Assembly: GCF_017875645.1 (NCBI RefSeq)
Contig: NZ_JAGGMR010000001.1
Coordinates: 4,092,001 to 4,156,000, forward strand
Origin: Nocardia goodfellowii
Lineage (GTDB): Bacteria > Actinomycetota > Actinomycetes > Mycobacteriales > Mycobacteriaceae
Direction: 5' to 3'
Length of the DNA stretch: 64,000 bases
The notes beneath the pieces were generated by a model. That model was given only the letters and a program-made list of their open reading frames with translations, did no database searches and had not been told where the DNA came from. The translations under genes were made by a program, and so were the position numbers. Positions 8,774-18,944 of this stretch are shown here, piece by piece. Positions within the stretch are counted from its first letter, which is position 1; each line of letters begins with the position of its first letter.

Positions 8774-10392
8774 TGGAGCGACCTGCCGACGCCACGCCCG
8801 CGATCGGAGCCGGGCGTTCCCCCATCACCGAAGGATTGGCGGTCTCCGCCGCGGTGGGCGTCAGCGGCGCGGCGAAGATCTTCGGCGACTGGATGGTCGA
8901 CTCGGTCGGCAAGAGCCCGGCGTTCGTGTTCCTGGGCCAGCTGCTGAGCTGGCTGTGGTGGGTGCTCCCGCTGCTCGGGGCGGGCTGGTGGTTGTACGCG
9001 TTCGTCACCGACCGGCGCGAACGTAGCCGGGTGGCAAGGGAATTGGAGTTGATCGAGCAGTTGGTGCCGCCCGGGCCTGCGGTCAGTATGTCCGGGGGTC
9101 ACCAATGTCCGTCGGCACCTGATCTGATCTTTGAAGAAATGGACCAGCTGTGCCTAACGATGGCACGACTGCTGCATACGCTTCCCCTTCGTGAGTACGA
9201 CAGCGCGGCGCTCTTGGCGATGGTCGGCGCTGTCGTAGAGGTTTTGCCGCGAGTCGACGTGCAACCTCGAGCGACGCCTCAGAATTCGATACCTGCCGTG
9301 ACAGCGAAGTACGTCTTGGATCGCCTCGTCACGGCGCATGTACTACGTCCGGGTGGCCCGCACGGCTATTGCGTCCACAAGGGTCTGTGGTCGGCGCAGT
9401 TGCCGAGTAGCCAGTCATCGGTCCAGGAGAGCATCGAGCAGATGCGGAATGTCGCGGTTTCGGTGCTCCTCGAGTACTGGGCGCAGGTTACCGGCCGATG
9501 GGCGATCGCGCTGGGCACTCAGGAGCTCGCGGTTGGTGCCCGGCGTTGGTTCGAGGGTCATCACGGCTATCTGCTAGAGCTGGTCGGGGCGTTCGCGAGA
9601 TTCGATCCGCTTCCCTATGACGCGGTTCCGTCCCTGGCACGGCTGGTAGACGCGCTCGATGTGTGGAATGCGGCCCTCGGCAAAGAGGAATTCGAGACAC
9701 AGATCGAAAGCTTCGTCCCGAGGCCGGTGAACTTCCTGGATCAACTAGCCGAGAAGAACTATGTATGGATGCGCGCGGGTCGGCTCAACGAGCGGCCACG
9801 GTTCTACAACACACGAGCGCTGGCCCCTGGTAACGAGGCTCGAAAGCTACACCGCGAAGCCCTCGATCAAATCGGCACCGACACCTGCAATTGGGAACAG
9901 ACGGTGGAGAAGCTCGAGAAGGCGTGGTGGCGGCTGCCGCGCAAAGATCTGGCCGGAGAGGTCTGCATCGCGATCAATCTGGCGATCGCCCACATCGTGC
10001 AGGGCCGTTTCGAGGCCGCCGCGGCACAAATCGAACTAGCCGAAACCCTCGCTCGCCGCGGCGATCCCGGTGGGCTCGCGCACGTCTTCGAGATCTACGG
10101 AGCGCTGTACTGGGCGCGAGGGGAGGAGCGCCGGGCCTTTACTGCATGGCAGTACGCCCTGGAGCAGTACCGCGCGCTGGCGGATGATCTCGGCGCCGGA
10201 CGGTGCCAGCAGCACATCGGTCGCGCGCTGCTGGCTGCCCCGCGATACGCGGGCGTACTGATGGAACCTGAACCGGGCACCGAGTTGACTGAGGACAATG
10301 TGCGCAGCCACGCGCACGCCCGACTGGACGAGGCCTCCGCGCTGCGTTCCCGGCCCCCTGACGCGTCGCCGACCGGATCACCGCCGCCGTGA
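8773..10392 (+). CDS. Membrane-anchored TPR-like protein of unknown function
   Basis: A 539-residue protein starting at ATG 8773, which overlaps the permease stop (TGATG). One strongly hydrophobic segment lies at about residues 55-80 (LLSWLWWVLPLLGAGWWLYAF), followed by basic residues, so most of the protein should be cytoplasmic. The last 200 residues are helical with TPR-like pairs (about 380-480; AINLAIAHIVQGRFEAAAAQ, then a unit around YGALYWARGEERRAF). The middle region, with CVHKG and WFEGHHGYLLELV, I do not recognise. There is no Walker A motif, so it is not the missing ABC ATPase. The middle looks like the regulatory parts of STAND-type proteins without the NTPase, which is a weak impression. 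Confidence 0.7.
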   Translation: MERPADATPAIGAGRSPITEGLAVSAAVGVSGAAKIFGDWMVDSVGKSPAFVFLGQLLSWLWWVLPLLGAGWWLYAFVTDRRERSRVARELELIEQLVPPGPAVSMSGGHQCPSAPDLIFEEMDQLCLTMARLLHTLPLREYDSAALLAMVGAVVEVLPRVDVQPRATPQNSIPAVTAKYVLDRLVTAHVLRPGGPHGYCVHKGLWSAQLPSSQSSVQESIEQMRNVAVSVLLEYWAQVTGRWAIALGTQELAVGARRWFEGHHGYLLELVGAFARFDPLPYDAVPSLARLVDALDVWNAALGKEEFETQIESFVPRPVNFLDQLAEKNYVWMRAGRLNERPRFYNTRALAPGNEARKLHREALDQIGTDTCNWEQTVEKLEKAWWRLPRKDLAGEVCIAINLAIAHIVQGRFEAAAAQIELAETLARRGDPGGLAHVFEIYGALYWARGEERRAFTAWQYALEQYRALADDLGAGRCQQHIGRALLAAPRYAGVLMEPEPGTELTEDNVRSHAHARLDEASALRSRPPDASPTGSPPP

Positions 10393-10852
10393 TAGTTCAG
10401 AGCCCTTCGGCCGAGTCGGCACACCACCGAAATTGGATCGGCGGCACGATATCTCGCTTTGCCACACATGACGAGCACGCCATCACGGAAACGGATGGTG
10501 ATGAACGTCGGCGCGCGCTGCCGGGCGCCGGTAAACCGGACCACCATGCGGTGGCGCGGGATTGTCGCCAGCTCTCCCGCACCGCCGCATGGTGATCATT
10601 CAATCAGCTGTCGCGCGGCGCGTGGGCGGCTGACACTCGGGGCCTATTTGCTGCACATGCGCGGGTCGCTCACAAGACACCTCGGTGTATCAGTACCCAG
10701 GGCACGGACCTCTCCACGATATCGTCCCAGACAGTGCTTGAACAGCCTGTCCCCACTCTGGAGATCACGAATTCACTTGCGCCTCTGGCGAACACGCTGC
10801 GCAACTTTGCGTTCGCAGGCATGCTTGAAGAGGGTGGCAACGGGCGGGCAGG
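10393..10852. other. 460-base stretch without a convincing gene
   Basis: Between the TPR gene and the protease I see no frame with a start, ribosome site and coherent codon use. One plus-strand frame from about 10700 to 10845 reads protein-like (TLEITNSLAPLANTLRNFAF) but has no start codon and runs into the protease gene in another frame; it may be a gene remnant. No terminator or tRNA was found. Confidence 0.5.
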
Positions 10853-11782
10853 ATGGTGGTCGAGGTGGACGACGCTGCGATGGACGCGTACTCCCGCACG
10901 GTGATCGAGGTCGCGGGGTCGGTGACCCCGCATGTGGCCAGCGTGCGGACCCGGCGGGGGAGCGGATCGGCGGTGGTGTTCACCGATGACGGATTCCTGC
11001 TCACCAACGCGCACGTGGTCGGGTCGTCCTCGGGCGGCGAGGTGGTGTTCGCCGACGGTGTCGAATCCCGGTTCGACGTGGTCGGTATCGATCCGCTGTC
11101 GGATCTCGCCGTGCTGCGTGCCCGCGGTGGTGCGCCCGGCGCGGTGCGTCTCGGTGACGCCGACAAACTCGTGGTCGGGCAATTGGTTGTCGCGGTGGGC
11201 AATCCGCTGGGGTTGGCGGGTTCGGTCACCGCGGGCGTGGTCAGCGCGCTGGGCCGGGCGGTCCCGGTCGCCTCCCGCCGCGCGGGCCGCGTCATCGAGG
11301 ACGTCATCCAGACCGACGCCGCCCTGAATCCGGGCAATTCCGGTGGGGCGCTTGCCAATTCGGCCGGACTGGTGGTCGGCATCAACACCGCCGTCGCGGG
11401 TATCGGTGTGGGCCTGGCGATTCCGATCAACGCCACCACCCGCCGCATCATCGGCACACTGCACAGCGACGGCCGAGTACGCCGCGCCTACCTCGGCCTG
11501 GTCGGGGTCCCCGCCCCGCTCCCCGCCGCCATCGCCACCCGCACCGGCCAGCGCGCCGGCGTGCGCATCATGGAGGTCGTCCGTGGTGGCCCGGCCGAAC
11601 AGGGCGGCCTGCGCCGCGGCGACCTGGTGCTCAGCGTCGCCCGCGCCCAGGTCCACGACGCCCAGGGCATCCAGCGCCAGCTCTTCGGCGACGCCATCGG
11701 CAAACCGATGCCCGTGACGGTATTGCGCAACGGCGCGATGGTCGACGTCTTCGCGATCCCGATCGAACTGACGGTGGATTAG
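10853..11782 (+). CDS. HtrA/DegP-type serine protease with PDZ domain, no signal peptide
   Basis: A 309-residue S1C protease. The catalytic triad is visible: His in LLTNAHVVG, Asp in DPLSDLAVL, Ser in NPGNSGGALA. A PDZ domain covers the last 100 residues (GVRIMEVVRGGPAEQGGLRRGDLV). The N-terminus is acidic and has no signal peptide or membrane helix, unlike HtrA/PepD-type proteins of mycobacteria, so it should act in the cytoplasm. Family members degrade or refold damaged proteins. The ATG at 10853 has only a weak ribosome site; a later start at the internal MDAYSRT is possible. Confidence 0.85.
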   Translation: MVVEVDDAAMDAYSRTVIEVAGSVTPHVASVRTRRGSGSAVVFTDDGFLLTNAHVVGSSSGGEVVFADGVESRFDVVGIDPLSDLAVLRARGGAPGAVRLGDADKLVVGQLVVAVGNPLGLAGSVTAGVVSALGRAVPVASRRAGRVIEDVIQTDAALNPGNSGGALANSAGLVVGINTAVAGIGVGLAIPINATTRRIIGTLHSDGRVRRAYLGLVGVPAPLPAAIATRTGQRAGVRIMEVVRGGPAEQGGLRRGDLVLSVARAQVHDAQGIQRQLFGDAIGKPMPVTVLRNGAMVDVFAIPIELTVD

Positions 11783-11785
11783 CGA

Positions 11786-12406
11786 CTACAGCACCAGATT
11801 GCGCAGCCGTTCCCAGTCGAGGTGAATGCGGATCGGCAGGTCTACGGCGCTGTCCCCGTCTTTGAGTTCGCGGACGAATTTGTATTGCCCCGCCGCGTGG
11901 TCGAGCGCGTACAACTCGATGCCGTTGACGTCGTTATCGGCGAGGGTCACGATCCAATACCACGGAATTCCGGCGTCGGCGTACTCGGCCATCTTGTCGA
12001 CACGGTCTGTCTTGGTGTGGCGGGGCGAAACTACCTCGACGATGACTTTGAGGAAGCGGGCCGGGAGCGGTCGCAATTCGTCAGGGGCACACTCGAACAG
12101 CGCCGCGTCGGGACTGCGGATCGTTGTGCTCGGAACCTCCCAGAGAACGACGTCGAAATCGCCCGAAACGTCGAGACAATCCTCAGGGTTGGCGCGTAAG
12201 TAGTCGCGTGCGGCGTCTTCGAGCATATTGACCAATACACGCGCCGCTTTTTGGTGCGCCCTCGTCGGTTCCGCGCAGCGCACAGCGTTGCCGTCCACTA
12301 CCTCTACCAGGCGACAGAAATCTTCGGGAAGCTTCCGCCAGATTTCGACGGTGATCGGCTCTGGCTGAAGGTTGCCGGAGTTGGCCCAGTCGTAGATGGC
12401 GGTCAC
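11786..12406 (-). CDS. Uma2 family endonuclease-like protein (DUF820)
   Basis: A 206-residue protein with the PD-(D/E)XK-like core of the Uma2 family: an acidic Asp in RSPDAALFE, the central strand FLKVIVEVVSPRHTKTDRVDK supplying E and K, and the tail AEYADAGIPWYWIVTL. Members are abundant in actinobacteria and cyanobacteria and are often linked with mobile or defence contexts, but their physiological substrate is mostly unknown. No toxin, methylase or transposase gene is adjacent. It ends three bases from the convergent protease stop. Confidence 0.85.
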   Translation of the reverse strand: MTAIYDWANSGNLQPEPITVEIWRKLPEDFCRLVEVVDGNAVRCAEPTRAHQKAARVLVNMLEDAARDYLRANPEDCLDVSGDFDVVLWEVPSTTIRSPDAALFECAPDELRPLPARFLKVIVEVVSPRHTKTDRVDKMAEYADAGIPWYWIVTLADNDVNGIELYALDHAAGQYKFVRELKDGDSAVDLPIRIHLDWERLRNLVL

Positions 12407-12464
12407 GCCGTGAAGGATACCTAATCGTCGGCGCGGAATCCGGAATCAGTGGGGCTGACCTGGG

Positions 12465-13196
12465 TCAGTCATGTTCATCGATGGGCGGGTCCGGTTGCCA
12501 GCGGGCGTCGACGATCAGGCCGAGGATGCCGATCGCGAAGCAGACGGCGGTGATGACGTACATCGCGGGATGGGTTCCGCCGGTGAGGGAATCGGCCAGG
12601 ATGACGGTGCCGACGGTGCCGGGGAGGGAGCCCAGGACGGAGGCGATCAGGTACGGCCAGAAGCGGATCGCGGACAATCCGCAGCAGTAGTTGACGATCG
12701 AGAACGGGGCGATGGCGATCATGCGCAGGGATCCGACCGCGAGCCAGCCGCGGCGGGCCAGTCGCTGGTTGATATTGCGGACGGCGGGGTGGGTGAGCCG
12801 GGTGGCCACCTGGTCGCGATCCAGGGCGCGCACCAGCAGCAGCGCCATCGCGGCCGCTGCCGTCGTCGCTACCAGGGCTACGACGAGACCGAGCCCCGCG
12901 CCGAAGAGCACGCCACAGCTGACGGTGAAGACCGAGCGGGGCAGCGGGGCCACGGTGGCGACGGCGTAGATGGCGCAGAACAGCAGTGGGAACCACGGTC
13001 CGAACGAACCCGCCCACTCCTGGATCTCCAGCGGAGTGGGCAGCGGCACCAGCGATGCGGCCACGAAGAGCGCGGCGATCAGCGCGAGCAGGGCGATGAT
13101 CCGCGGATTGCGTAACAACTGCATCGCGACCGTTCGCGCGGCGCGCTGGGGCTGGGGTACGTGCCCCCCGTCGGCCTGCTCGATCAGCTCGCTCAC
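12465..13196 (-). CDS. TVP38/TMEM64 (VTT domain) membrane protein
   Basis: A 243-residue integral membrane protein of the SNARE-associated/DedA-like family. TM1 is at about 29-50; a re-entrant core follows with the family motifs APLPRSVFTVSCGVLFGAGLG and an SLRMIAIAPFSIVNYCCGL segment; a final TM is near 215-235 before an acidic tail. Family members act as lipid scramblases or proton-coupled transporters in the cytoplasmic membrane. It is divergent from the mutase operon with 170 bases between, and no partner gene is evident. Confidence 0.85.
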   Translation of the reverse strand: MSELIEQADGGHVPQPQRAARTVAMQLLRNPRIIALLALIAALFVAASLVPLPTPLEIQEWAGSFGPWFPLLFCAIYAVATVAPLPRSVFTVSCGVLFGAGLGLVVALVATTAAAAMALLLVRALDRDQVATRLTHPAVRNINQRLARRGWLAVGSLRMIAIAPFSIVNYCCGLSAIRFWPYLIASVLGSLPGTVGTVILADSLTGGTHPAMYVITAVCFAIGILGLIVDARWQPDPPIDEHD

Positions 13197-13378
13197 CGGG
13201 GCCAGGTTACCGGTTGGTAGTGGCGGCCATGGTCAATGGCGGTGCGAGCTCCAGCTAGCATCAGAAGTGACGGGACGAATGCTCGTTAACCAAAATGCTC
13301 GCTGAGCTGGGCGAATATGGCGGTATCGGGTGCGCACTGCAGGTGCGCTCGTGGTCGAGTGGAAGAGGGATGGCAGCT

Positions 13379-15262
13379 ATGCCTAATGCAGATCCGGTGC
13401 CCGCGGGAACGGTAGCCGACGAAGTCGGCGGGGTGGATGAAACACTGCACGCCGCGTGGCGTAAGGGCGTGGCCGGGGTGCTGGCGAAGGCCCGCAGGGT
13501 CGAGGTCGCCGATTTGCCGGACGAGCCGGAAAAGCTGCTCGAAGAGACCACCTACGACGGGTTGACGATCGCCCCGCTGTACACCCGCCGGGACGAGTTG
13601 CCCGAGCAGCCACTGCCCGGTGCTTTCCCCTTCGTGCGCGGCGGCACCGCCACCCGCGACGTGCACCGTGGCTGGTACGTCAGCGCCTTCGTGGCGGGCG
13701 ACGGGGCGTCGGCCAACCGAGAGATGCTGGCGGGCTTGGCGAACGGTCTCAGCGCGGTCTGGCTGGGCGCGGGGACGCGCGGCGTGCCGGTCCCGGAGTT
13801 GCCGACGGCGCTGTCCGGCTTGCTGTTCGAGCTCGCGCCCTTGACCTTGAGCGCCGGTAGCGAGGTAACAGCCGCCGCGGCAGCGGTTTTCGCGGCCCTC
13901 GACGGATACGAGACCGCTGATCGCGCCGCGATCCAGATCGCACTCGGTGCCGCGCCGCTGACCAGCCGCTTCGCCGGAATCGATGACGTAGAGCTCGCCG
14001 AGGCGGTGGAACTGGCCGGTAAGTCGATCGCCCGCGCGGAGACCGTGCGGACGATCACCGTGGACGGCACGGTGTTCCACGATGCCGGCGCCGCCGAAGC
14101 GCAGGAGCTGGGCGCGGCCGTTGCCGCCGGTCTGGAGTACCTGCGCAAGCTGACCGCTGCCGGATACGACACCGCGACCGCGCTGCGCCAGCTGGAGTTC
14201 CGCTTCGCCGCGACCGACGACCAGTTCGCCACCATCGCGAAATTCCGTGCTGCGCGCCAACTCTGGGCCCGAGTCGCCGAAGTGTGCGGACTGCCGGCCT
14301 TCGGCGGCGCACCACAGCACGCCGTGACCTCGGCCGCCATGATGAGCCAGCGTGACCCGTGGGTGAACCTGCTGCGCAGCACGCTCGCCGCGTTCGGCGC
14401 GGGCGTCGGTGGCGCCGACACCGTGACGGTGCTGCCGTTCGACTCCGCGCTGCCGCCGGGCGAACTCGGTGTCTCGAAGTCGTTCTCGGACCGCATGGCT
14501 CGCAACACCCAGCTGCTGCTGCTCGAGGAATCCCACCTCGGTTTCGTGCAGGACCCGGGCGCGGGCTCCTGGTACGTGGAAAGCCTCACCGCCGACCTCG
14601 CCGCCAAAGCCTGGGAGTTCATGCAGGAACTGGAAACCGCGGGCGGCTACCTGGCCGCACTGGACTCGGGTCTGCTCGCCGAGCGCATCGCCGCGACCAA
14701 GGCCGCGCGGGATGCCGATGTGGCGCACCGGAAGACGGCCGTCACCGGTGTCAACGAGTTCCCGAATCTGGGCGAGAAGCCGCTCTCCGCGGCGGCGCGT
14801 GAGCCGGGCCGGGTGGCCCGTTACGGCGCGGCGTTCGAGGAGTTGCGCAACCGCTCCGATGCCTACCTTGCCGAGCACGGTGTTCGACCGAAGGCGCTGC
14901 TGGTGCCGCTGGGCAGCGTTGCCGAGCACAACGTGCGGGTTACCTTCATCGCGAACCTGCTCGCCTCCGGCGGTATCGAATCGATCAATCCCGGTCCGCT
15001 GACGGTGGACGGAATCGCGGCGGCCGCAAAGGAATCGGGGGCGCCGATCGCGGTACTGTGCGGTGCGGACAAGCGCTACGGCGAAGAAGCGGGCGCGGCG
15101 GTGACGCAGTTGCGGGCCGCGGGGGTGGACACGGTGCTGCTGGCGGGTGCGGCGAAAGCCGTTGCCGCACTGGAGGAGTCCGAGCGTCCCGACGGATACC
15201 TGGCCGCGCGGATCGATGCGGTCGCGGCCCTGTCCGGCCTGCTGGAGAAGGTGGGAGCCTGA
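13379..15262 (+). CDS. mutA: Methylmalonyl-CoA mutase small subunit
   Basis: Non-catalytic small subunit (627 residues) of heterodimeric methylmalonyl-CoA mutase, which interconverts (R)-methylmalonyl-CoA and succinyl-CoA. It has the TIM-barrel fold seen in [20 protein letters not shown] and the [19 protein letters not shown] stretch, but the C-terminal cobalamin domain lacks DxHxxG ([12 protein letters not shown] instead), as expected for MutA. The ATG at 13379 is chosen because AGAGGG ends nine bases upstream; an in-frame ATG at 13370 is too close. It overlaps mutB (TGATG). Confidence 0.95.
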   Translation: MPNADPVPAGTVADEVGGVDETLHAAWRKGVAGVLAKARRVEVADLPDEPEKLLEETTYDGLTIAPLYTRRDELPEQPLPGAFPFVRGGTATRDVHRGWYVSAFVAGDGASANREMLAGLANGLSAVWLGAGTRGVPVPELPTALSGLLFELAPLTLSAGSEVTAAAAAVFAALDGYETADRAAIQIALGAAPLTSRFAGIDDVELAEAVELAGKSIARAETVRTITVDGTVFHDAGAAEAQELGAAVAAGLEYLRKLTAAGYDTATALRQLEFRFAATDDQFATIAKFRAARQLWARVAEVCGLPAFGGAPQHAVTSAAMMSQRDPWVNLLRSTLAAFGAGVGGADTVTVLPFDSALPPGELGVSKSFSDRMARNTQLLLLEESHLGFVQDPGAGSWYVESLTADLAAKAWEFMQELETAGGYLAALDSGLLAERIAATKAARDADVAHRKTAVTGVNEFPNLGEKPLSAAAREPGRVARYGAAFEELRNRSDAYLAEHGVRPKALLVPLGSVAEHNVRVTFIANLLASGGIESINPGPLTVDGIAAAAKESGAPIAVLCGADKRYGEEAGAAVTQLRAAGVDTVLLAGAAKAVAALEESERPDGYLAARIDAVAALSGLLEKVGA

Positions 15263-17523
15263 TGACAATGTCGGAAATCAAGCACGTGATCGGCAATTTC
15301 GCCGAGGTGCCCCTGCACGAGCACGCGCCCGAGCCCGCCGCGGTGGACGCCGCACAGGTGCGGGAGTACGTCGCGGGTGCGGCCGAAGCTAATCACTACA
15401 CCCCGGACCAGCTGTCCTGGTCTACCCCCGAGGGTATCGAGGTGCCGCCGGTCTTCACCAAGGCCGACCGGGATGCCGTTGCGGCCGAGGGTTATCCGCT
15501 CGACAGCGTGCCCGGTATCGCGCCGTTCCTGCGCGGGCCGTACCCCACGATGTACGTCAATCAGCCGTGGACCATCCGCCAATACGCGGGTTTCTCCACC
15601 GCCGCCGACTCCAACGCCTTCTATCGCCGTAATCTGCAAGCCGGGCAGAAGGGCCTGTCGGTCGCCTTCGACCTGGCCACGCACCGCGGTTACGACTCCG
15701 ATCACCCGCGCGTGCAGGGTGACGTCGGTATGGCCGGTGTCGCCATCGACTCCATCCTGGACATGCGCCAGCTCTTCGATCACATTCCGCTGGACCAGGT
15801 TTCGGTGTCGATGACGATGAACGGCGCGGTGTTGCCGATCCTCGCGCTCTACGTCGTGGCCGCCGAGGAGCAGGGTGTCGCGCCCGAGCAGTTGGCCGGA
15901 ACCATTCAGAACGACATTCTGAAAGAGTTCATGGTCCGCAACACCTACATCTACCCGCCGAAGCCGTCGATGCGGATCATCTCCGACATCTTCGCTTACA
16001 CCAGCGCGAAGATGCCGAAGTTCAACTCCATCTCCATCTCCGGCTACCACATCCAGGAAGCCGGCGCGACCGCCGATCTGGAGCTGGCCTACACCCTCGC
16101 CGACGGCGTCGAGTACATCCGCGCCGGGATCGACGCGGGCATGGCGGTCGACAAGTTCGCGCCGCGGCTGTCGTTCTTCTGGGCGATCGGCATGAATTTC
16201 TTCATGGAGGTCGCCAAACTCCGGGCGGGACGACTGCTCTGGAGTGAACTGGTCGCGAAATTCGAGCCGAAGAGCGCGAAATCGCTGTCGCTGCGCACCC
16301 ATTCGCAGACCTCGGGCTGGTCGCTGACCGCGCAGGACGCCTACAACAATGTGGCGCGCACCTGCATCGAGGCGATGGCCGCCACCCAGGGGCACACCCA
16401 GTCGCTGCACACCAACGCCCTGGACGAGGCGCTGGCGTTGCCCACGGACTTCTCCGCGCGGATCGCCCGCAACACCCAGCTGCTGATCCAGCAGGAGTCC
16501 AACACCACGCGGCCGATCGACCCGTGGGGCGGTTCCTACTACGTGGAATGGCTGACCCACCAGCTGGCCAACCGGGCCCGCGCGCACATCGCCGAGGTGG
16601 AGGCGCACGGCGGTATGGCCCAGGCCATCGGTGAGGGCATTCCGAAACTGCGGATCGAAGAGGCCGCGGCCCGGACCCAGGCGCGGATCGACACCGGGCA
16701 GCAGCCCGTCATCGGCGTGAACAAGTACCAGGTGGAGCAGGACCAGCAGGTCGAGGTCCTCAAGGTCGAGAACTCGCGGGTGCGGGCCGAGCAGATCGAG
16801 AAGCTCGAGCGCCTGCGCGCCGAACGGGATCCCGACGCGGTGCGCCGTGCGCTGGCCGAATTGACCCGTGCCGCGGCCTCTTCCGAAGGCGGCATGGCGA
16901 ACAACCTGCTCGCCCTGGCCATCGACGCCGCGCGCGCCAAGGCCACCGTCGGCGAGATCTCCGACGCGCTGGAGCAGGTCTACGGCCGGCACCAGGCCGA
17001 AATCCGTACGCTCTCCGGTGTGTACCGCGACGAAGCCGGAAAGGTCAGCAACATCAGCAAGGCCATCGAACTGGTCGAGGAGTTCGCCGAAGCCGAGGGT
17101 CGCCGTCCGCGCATCCTGGTCGCCAAGATGGGCCAGGACGGGCACGACCGCGGCCAGAAGGTGATCGCCACCGCGTTCGCCGACCTCGGCATGGATGTCG
17201 ATGTGGGCCCGCTGTTCCAGACCCCGGAGGAGGTGGCGCAGCAGGCGGCGGACAACGACGTGCACATCGTCGGTGTGTCCTCGCTCGCGGCCGGCCACCT
17301 CACGCTGGTGCCCGCCCTGCGGCAGGCACTGGCCGATTCCGGGCGGCCCGACATCATGGTCATCGTCGGCGGCGTGATTCCGCCCGACGATTTCGCCGAG
17401 CTCTACGAGGCCGGTGCGGCGGCGATCTTCCCGCCCGGCACGGTCATCGCGGACGCTGCGATCGACCTGCTGAAGAAGCTGGGCGCTTCGCTCGGGCACG
17501 AGATCGGTGGCGACGGCGCGTAA
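15262..17523 (+). CDS. mutB: Methylmalonyl-CoA mutase large, catalytic subunit
   Basis: A 753-residue adenosylcobalamin-dependent subunit. The substrate-barrel motif [18 protein letters not shown] carries the active-site Tyr and Arg; the active-site His is in [12 protein letters not shown]. The C-terminal B12 domain has the base-off motif [11 protein letters not shown] (DxHxxG), then VSSLAAGH and [11 protein letters not shown]. The start ATG 15262 overlaps the mutA stop and follows GGGAG; an ATG two codons later is an alternative. It works with MutA in propionate, odd-chain fatty acid and branched amino acid degradation, or in reverse to supply methylmalonyl-CoA for methyl-branched lipids. 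Confidence 0.97.
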   Translation: MTMSEIKHVIGNFAEVPLHEHAPEPAAVDAAQVREYVAGAAEANHYTPDQLSWSTPEGIEVPPVFTKADRDAVAAEGYPLDSVPGIAPFLRGPYPTMYVNQPWTIRQYAGFSTAADSNAFYRRNLQAGQKGLSVAFDLATHRGYDSDHPRVQGDVGMAGVAIDSILDMRQLFDHIPLDQVSVSMTMNGAVLPILALYVVAAEEQGVAPEQLAGTIQNDILKEFMVRNTYIYPPKPSMRIISDIFAYTSAKMPKFNSISISGYHIQEAGATADLELAYTLADGVEYIRAGIDAGMAVDKFAPRLSFFWAIGMNFFMEVAKLRAGRLLWSELVAKFEPKSAKSLSLRTHSQTSGWSLTAQDAYNNVARTCIEAMAATQGHTQSLHTNALDEALALPTDFSARIARNTQLLIQQESNTTRPIDPWGGSYYVEWLTHQLANRARAHIAEVEAHGGMAQAIGEGIPKLRIEEAAARTQARIDTGQQPVIGVNKYQVEQDQQVEVLKVENSRVRAEQIEKLERLRAERDPDAVRRALAELTRAAASSEGGMANNLLALAIDAARAKATVGEISDALEQVYGRHQAEIRTLSGVYRDEAGKVSNISKAIELVEEFAEAEGRRPRILVAKMGQDGHDRGQKVIATAFADLGMDVDVGPLFQTPEEVAQQAADNDVHIVGVSSLAAGHLTLVPALRQALADSGRPDIMVIVGGVIPPDDFAELYEAGAAAIFPPGTVIADAAIDLLKKLGASLGHEIGGDGA

Positions 17524-18527
17524 TGCAGAAGCGCGTCATTGATGTAGACGCACTCGCCGAGGCGGTCCGCGACAACGAGCGGGCCGCCTTGGCGCGTGCC
17601 ATCACCCTGGTCGAGTCGACCCGGGCCGACCACCGGCAGCAGGCGCAGCAGTTGCTGTTGAAACTGTCGCCGGCGTCCGCTTCCTCCGCGACCGCGGTGG
17701 TGTCGAATCGTGTTGGTATCACCGGTGTTCCGGGTGTCGGCAAGTCGACCTTCATCGACGCGCTCGGCATGCATCTGATCGGGAAGGGCCATCGGGTCGC
17801 CGTCCTCGCGGTCGACCCGTCCTCCACTCGCACCGGCGGCTCCATCCTCGGCGACAAGACCCGGATGGCGCGACTCTCGGTGGAGCGCAACGCCTATATC
17901 CGGCCCTCGCCGACCGCGGGGACCCTCGGCGGTGTCGCCAAGGCGACCCGCGAGACCATCGTGCTGCTCGAAGCCGCCGGCTACGACGTGATCCTGGTGG
18001 AGACCGTCGGTGTCGGCCAATCCGAGGTCACGGTCGCGAACATGGTCGACGTGTTCTGCTTCCTGACCCTGGCTCGCACCGGAGATCAGTTGCAGGGCAT
18101 CAAGAAAGGCGTCCTGGAACTCGCCGATCTGGTCGCGGTCAACAAGGCCGACGGCAAGCACGAGATGGAAGCCAAGTCGGCTGCTCGCGAACTGTCCGGC
18201 GCACTGCGCCTGATCCATCCGCACGACGCGCTCTGGCGCCCACCGGTTCTCACCATGAGCGGCCTGGAAGGCGTTGGCCTGGACAAGTTCTGGGACACCG
18301 TCCTGGAACATCGCCGCGTCCTCACCGACGCCGGCGAGTTCGACGAGAAGCGCCGCCGCCAGCAGGTCGACTGGACCTGGACCATGGTGCACGACCAGCT
18401 GTTGCGCCGCCTCGCCGACAATCCCCACGTGAAAGCCATTCGCGCCCAAGTGGAAAAGCAGGTTCGAGAGGGCACGCTGACCGCTGCCTTGGCCGCCGAG
18501 CAACTGCTCGACGCCTTCGACAGCTGA
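17523..18527 (+). CDS. meaB: MeaB, GTPase chaperone of methylmalonyl-CoA mutase
   Basis: A 334-residue G3E-family GTPase. Walker A is GVPGVGKSTFID, the switch region has VDPSSTRTGGSILGDKTRM, the switch III/Walker B region ETVGVGQSE and the guanine motif NKAD. MeaB gates cofactor loading and protects the mutase from inactivation. Its ATG overlaps the mutB stop (TAATG), so mutA, mutB and meaB are one translationally coupled operon. Confidence 0.96.
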   Translation: MQKRVIDVDALAEAVRDNERAALARAITLVESTRADHRQQAQQLLLKLSPASASSATAVVSNRVGITGVPGVGKSTFIDALGMHLIGKGHRVAVLAVDPSSTRTGGSILGDKTRMARLSVERNAYIRPSPTAGTLGGVAKATRETIVLLEAAGYDVILVETVGVGQSEVTVANMVDVFCFLTLARTGDQLQGIKKGVLELADLVAVNKADGKHEMEAKSAARELSGALRLIHPHDALWRPPVLTMSGLEGVGLDKFWDTVLEHRRVLTDAGEFDEKRRRQQVDWTWTMVHDQLLRRLADNPHVKAIRAQVEKQVREGTLTAALAAEQLLDAFDS

Positions 18528-18533
18528 ACGCGG

Positions 18534-18869
18534 TCAGTTCCCGTACTGCGCGGTCTCCGGTCGTTCGATGAGCACGACGTGCGCCGGGCTGTCGGCGACT
18601 GGGCGATGCCGCACGCCCTTGGGGACGACGAACAGTTCACCGGCTCGCAGCACGGCGGCCGGCCGGCCTTCGAGTTCGATCCGGAACGAGCCGTCCCAGC
18701 ACAGGAACAACTCGTCCTCGTCGTGGTGGTGCCACGGGAATTCACCGTCGAGCCGGGCTACCCGGACGACGGTGTCGTTCACGAGGGCGAGTTCCCGCTG
18801 CTGGAACGGGCCGGGCAGGGCCGCGATCGCATCGGGGACGGAGACGGTGGCTGTGGGGTTTTCGCTCAT
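18534..18869 (-). CDS. Small cupin-domain protein
   Basis: A 111-residue single cupin. Metal-ligand positions are visible in PWHHHDEDELFLCWDG (cupin motif 1, HxHxxxxE-like) and in VPKGVRHRPVAD (motif 2 with one His). The product cannot be named further: such proteins are mannose isomerase-like or small sensors and enzymes. I take the ATG at 18869; one at 18878 is in frame but has AGAAG directly against it. It is divergent from the MocR-type regulator at 18934, whose repeats lie between the two genes, so it is the probable regulated target. Confidence 0.8.
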   Translation of the reverse strand: MSENPTATVSVPDAIAALPGPFQQRELALVNDTVVRVARLDGEFPWHHHDEDELFLCWDGSFRIELEGRPAAVLRAGELFVVPKGVRHRPVADSPAHVVLIERPETAQYGN

Positions 18870-18905
18870 GCGAGCCATCTTCTGGGCGGCCGGTGCGTTA
18901 GCACA

Positions 18906-18944
18906 GAGCCAATCCGGCAGAATTGGTTTGGTTATGGAGCCAAT
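18906..18944. promoter_or_regulatory. GAGCCAAT / ATTGGTTT repeats between cupin and MocR genes
   Basis: GAGCCAAT occurs at 18906-18913 and again at 18937-18944, the second running over the MocR start codon. Between them ATTGGTTT (18922-18929) is the inverted half-site of the first. Direct and inverted ATTGG half-sites in the divergent gap suit binding by the MocR protein and control of itself and the cupin gene. Confidence 0.5.

Noticed and set aside
8773..10392. TPR protein as the missing ABC ATPase
   Set aside because: No Walker A, Walker B or LSGGQ motif is present.
10700..10845. Protein-like plus-strand frame before the HtrA-type gene
   Set aside because: There is no start codon, no ribosome site, and codon use is mixed. 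At most a gene remnant.
13286..15268. A 660-codon open frame antisense to mutA
   Set aside because: It mirrors mutA on the other strand. In high-GC genes the complementary frame is often free of stops; it has no ribosome site or recognisable domain.
15076..17499. An 807-codon open frame antisense to mutB
   Set aside because: Same reason; mutB is certain and the antisense product is Arg/Gly/His-rich without domains.
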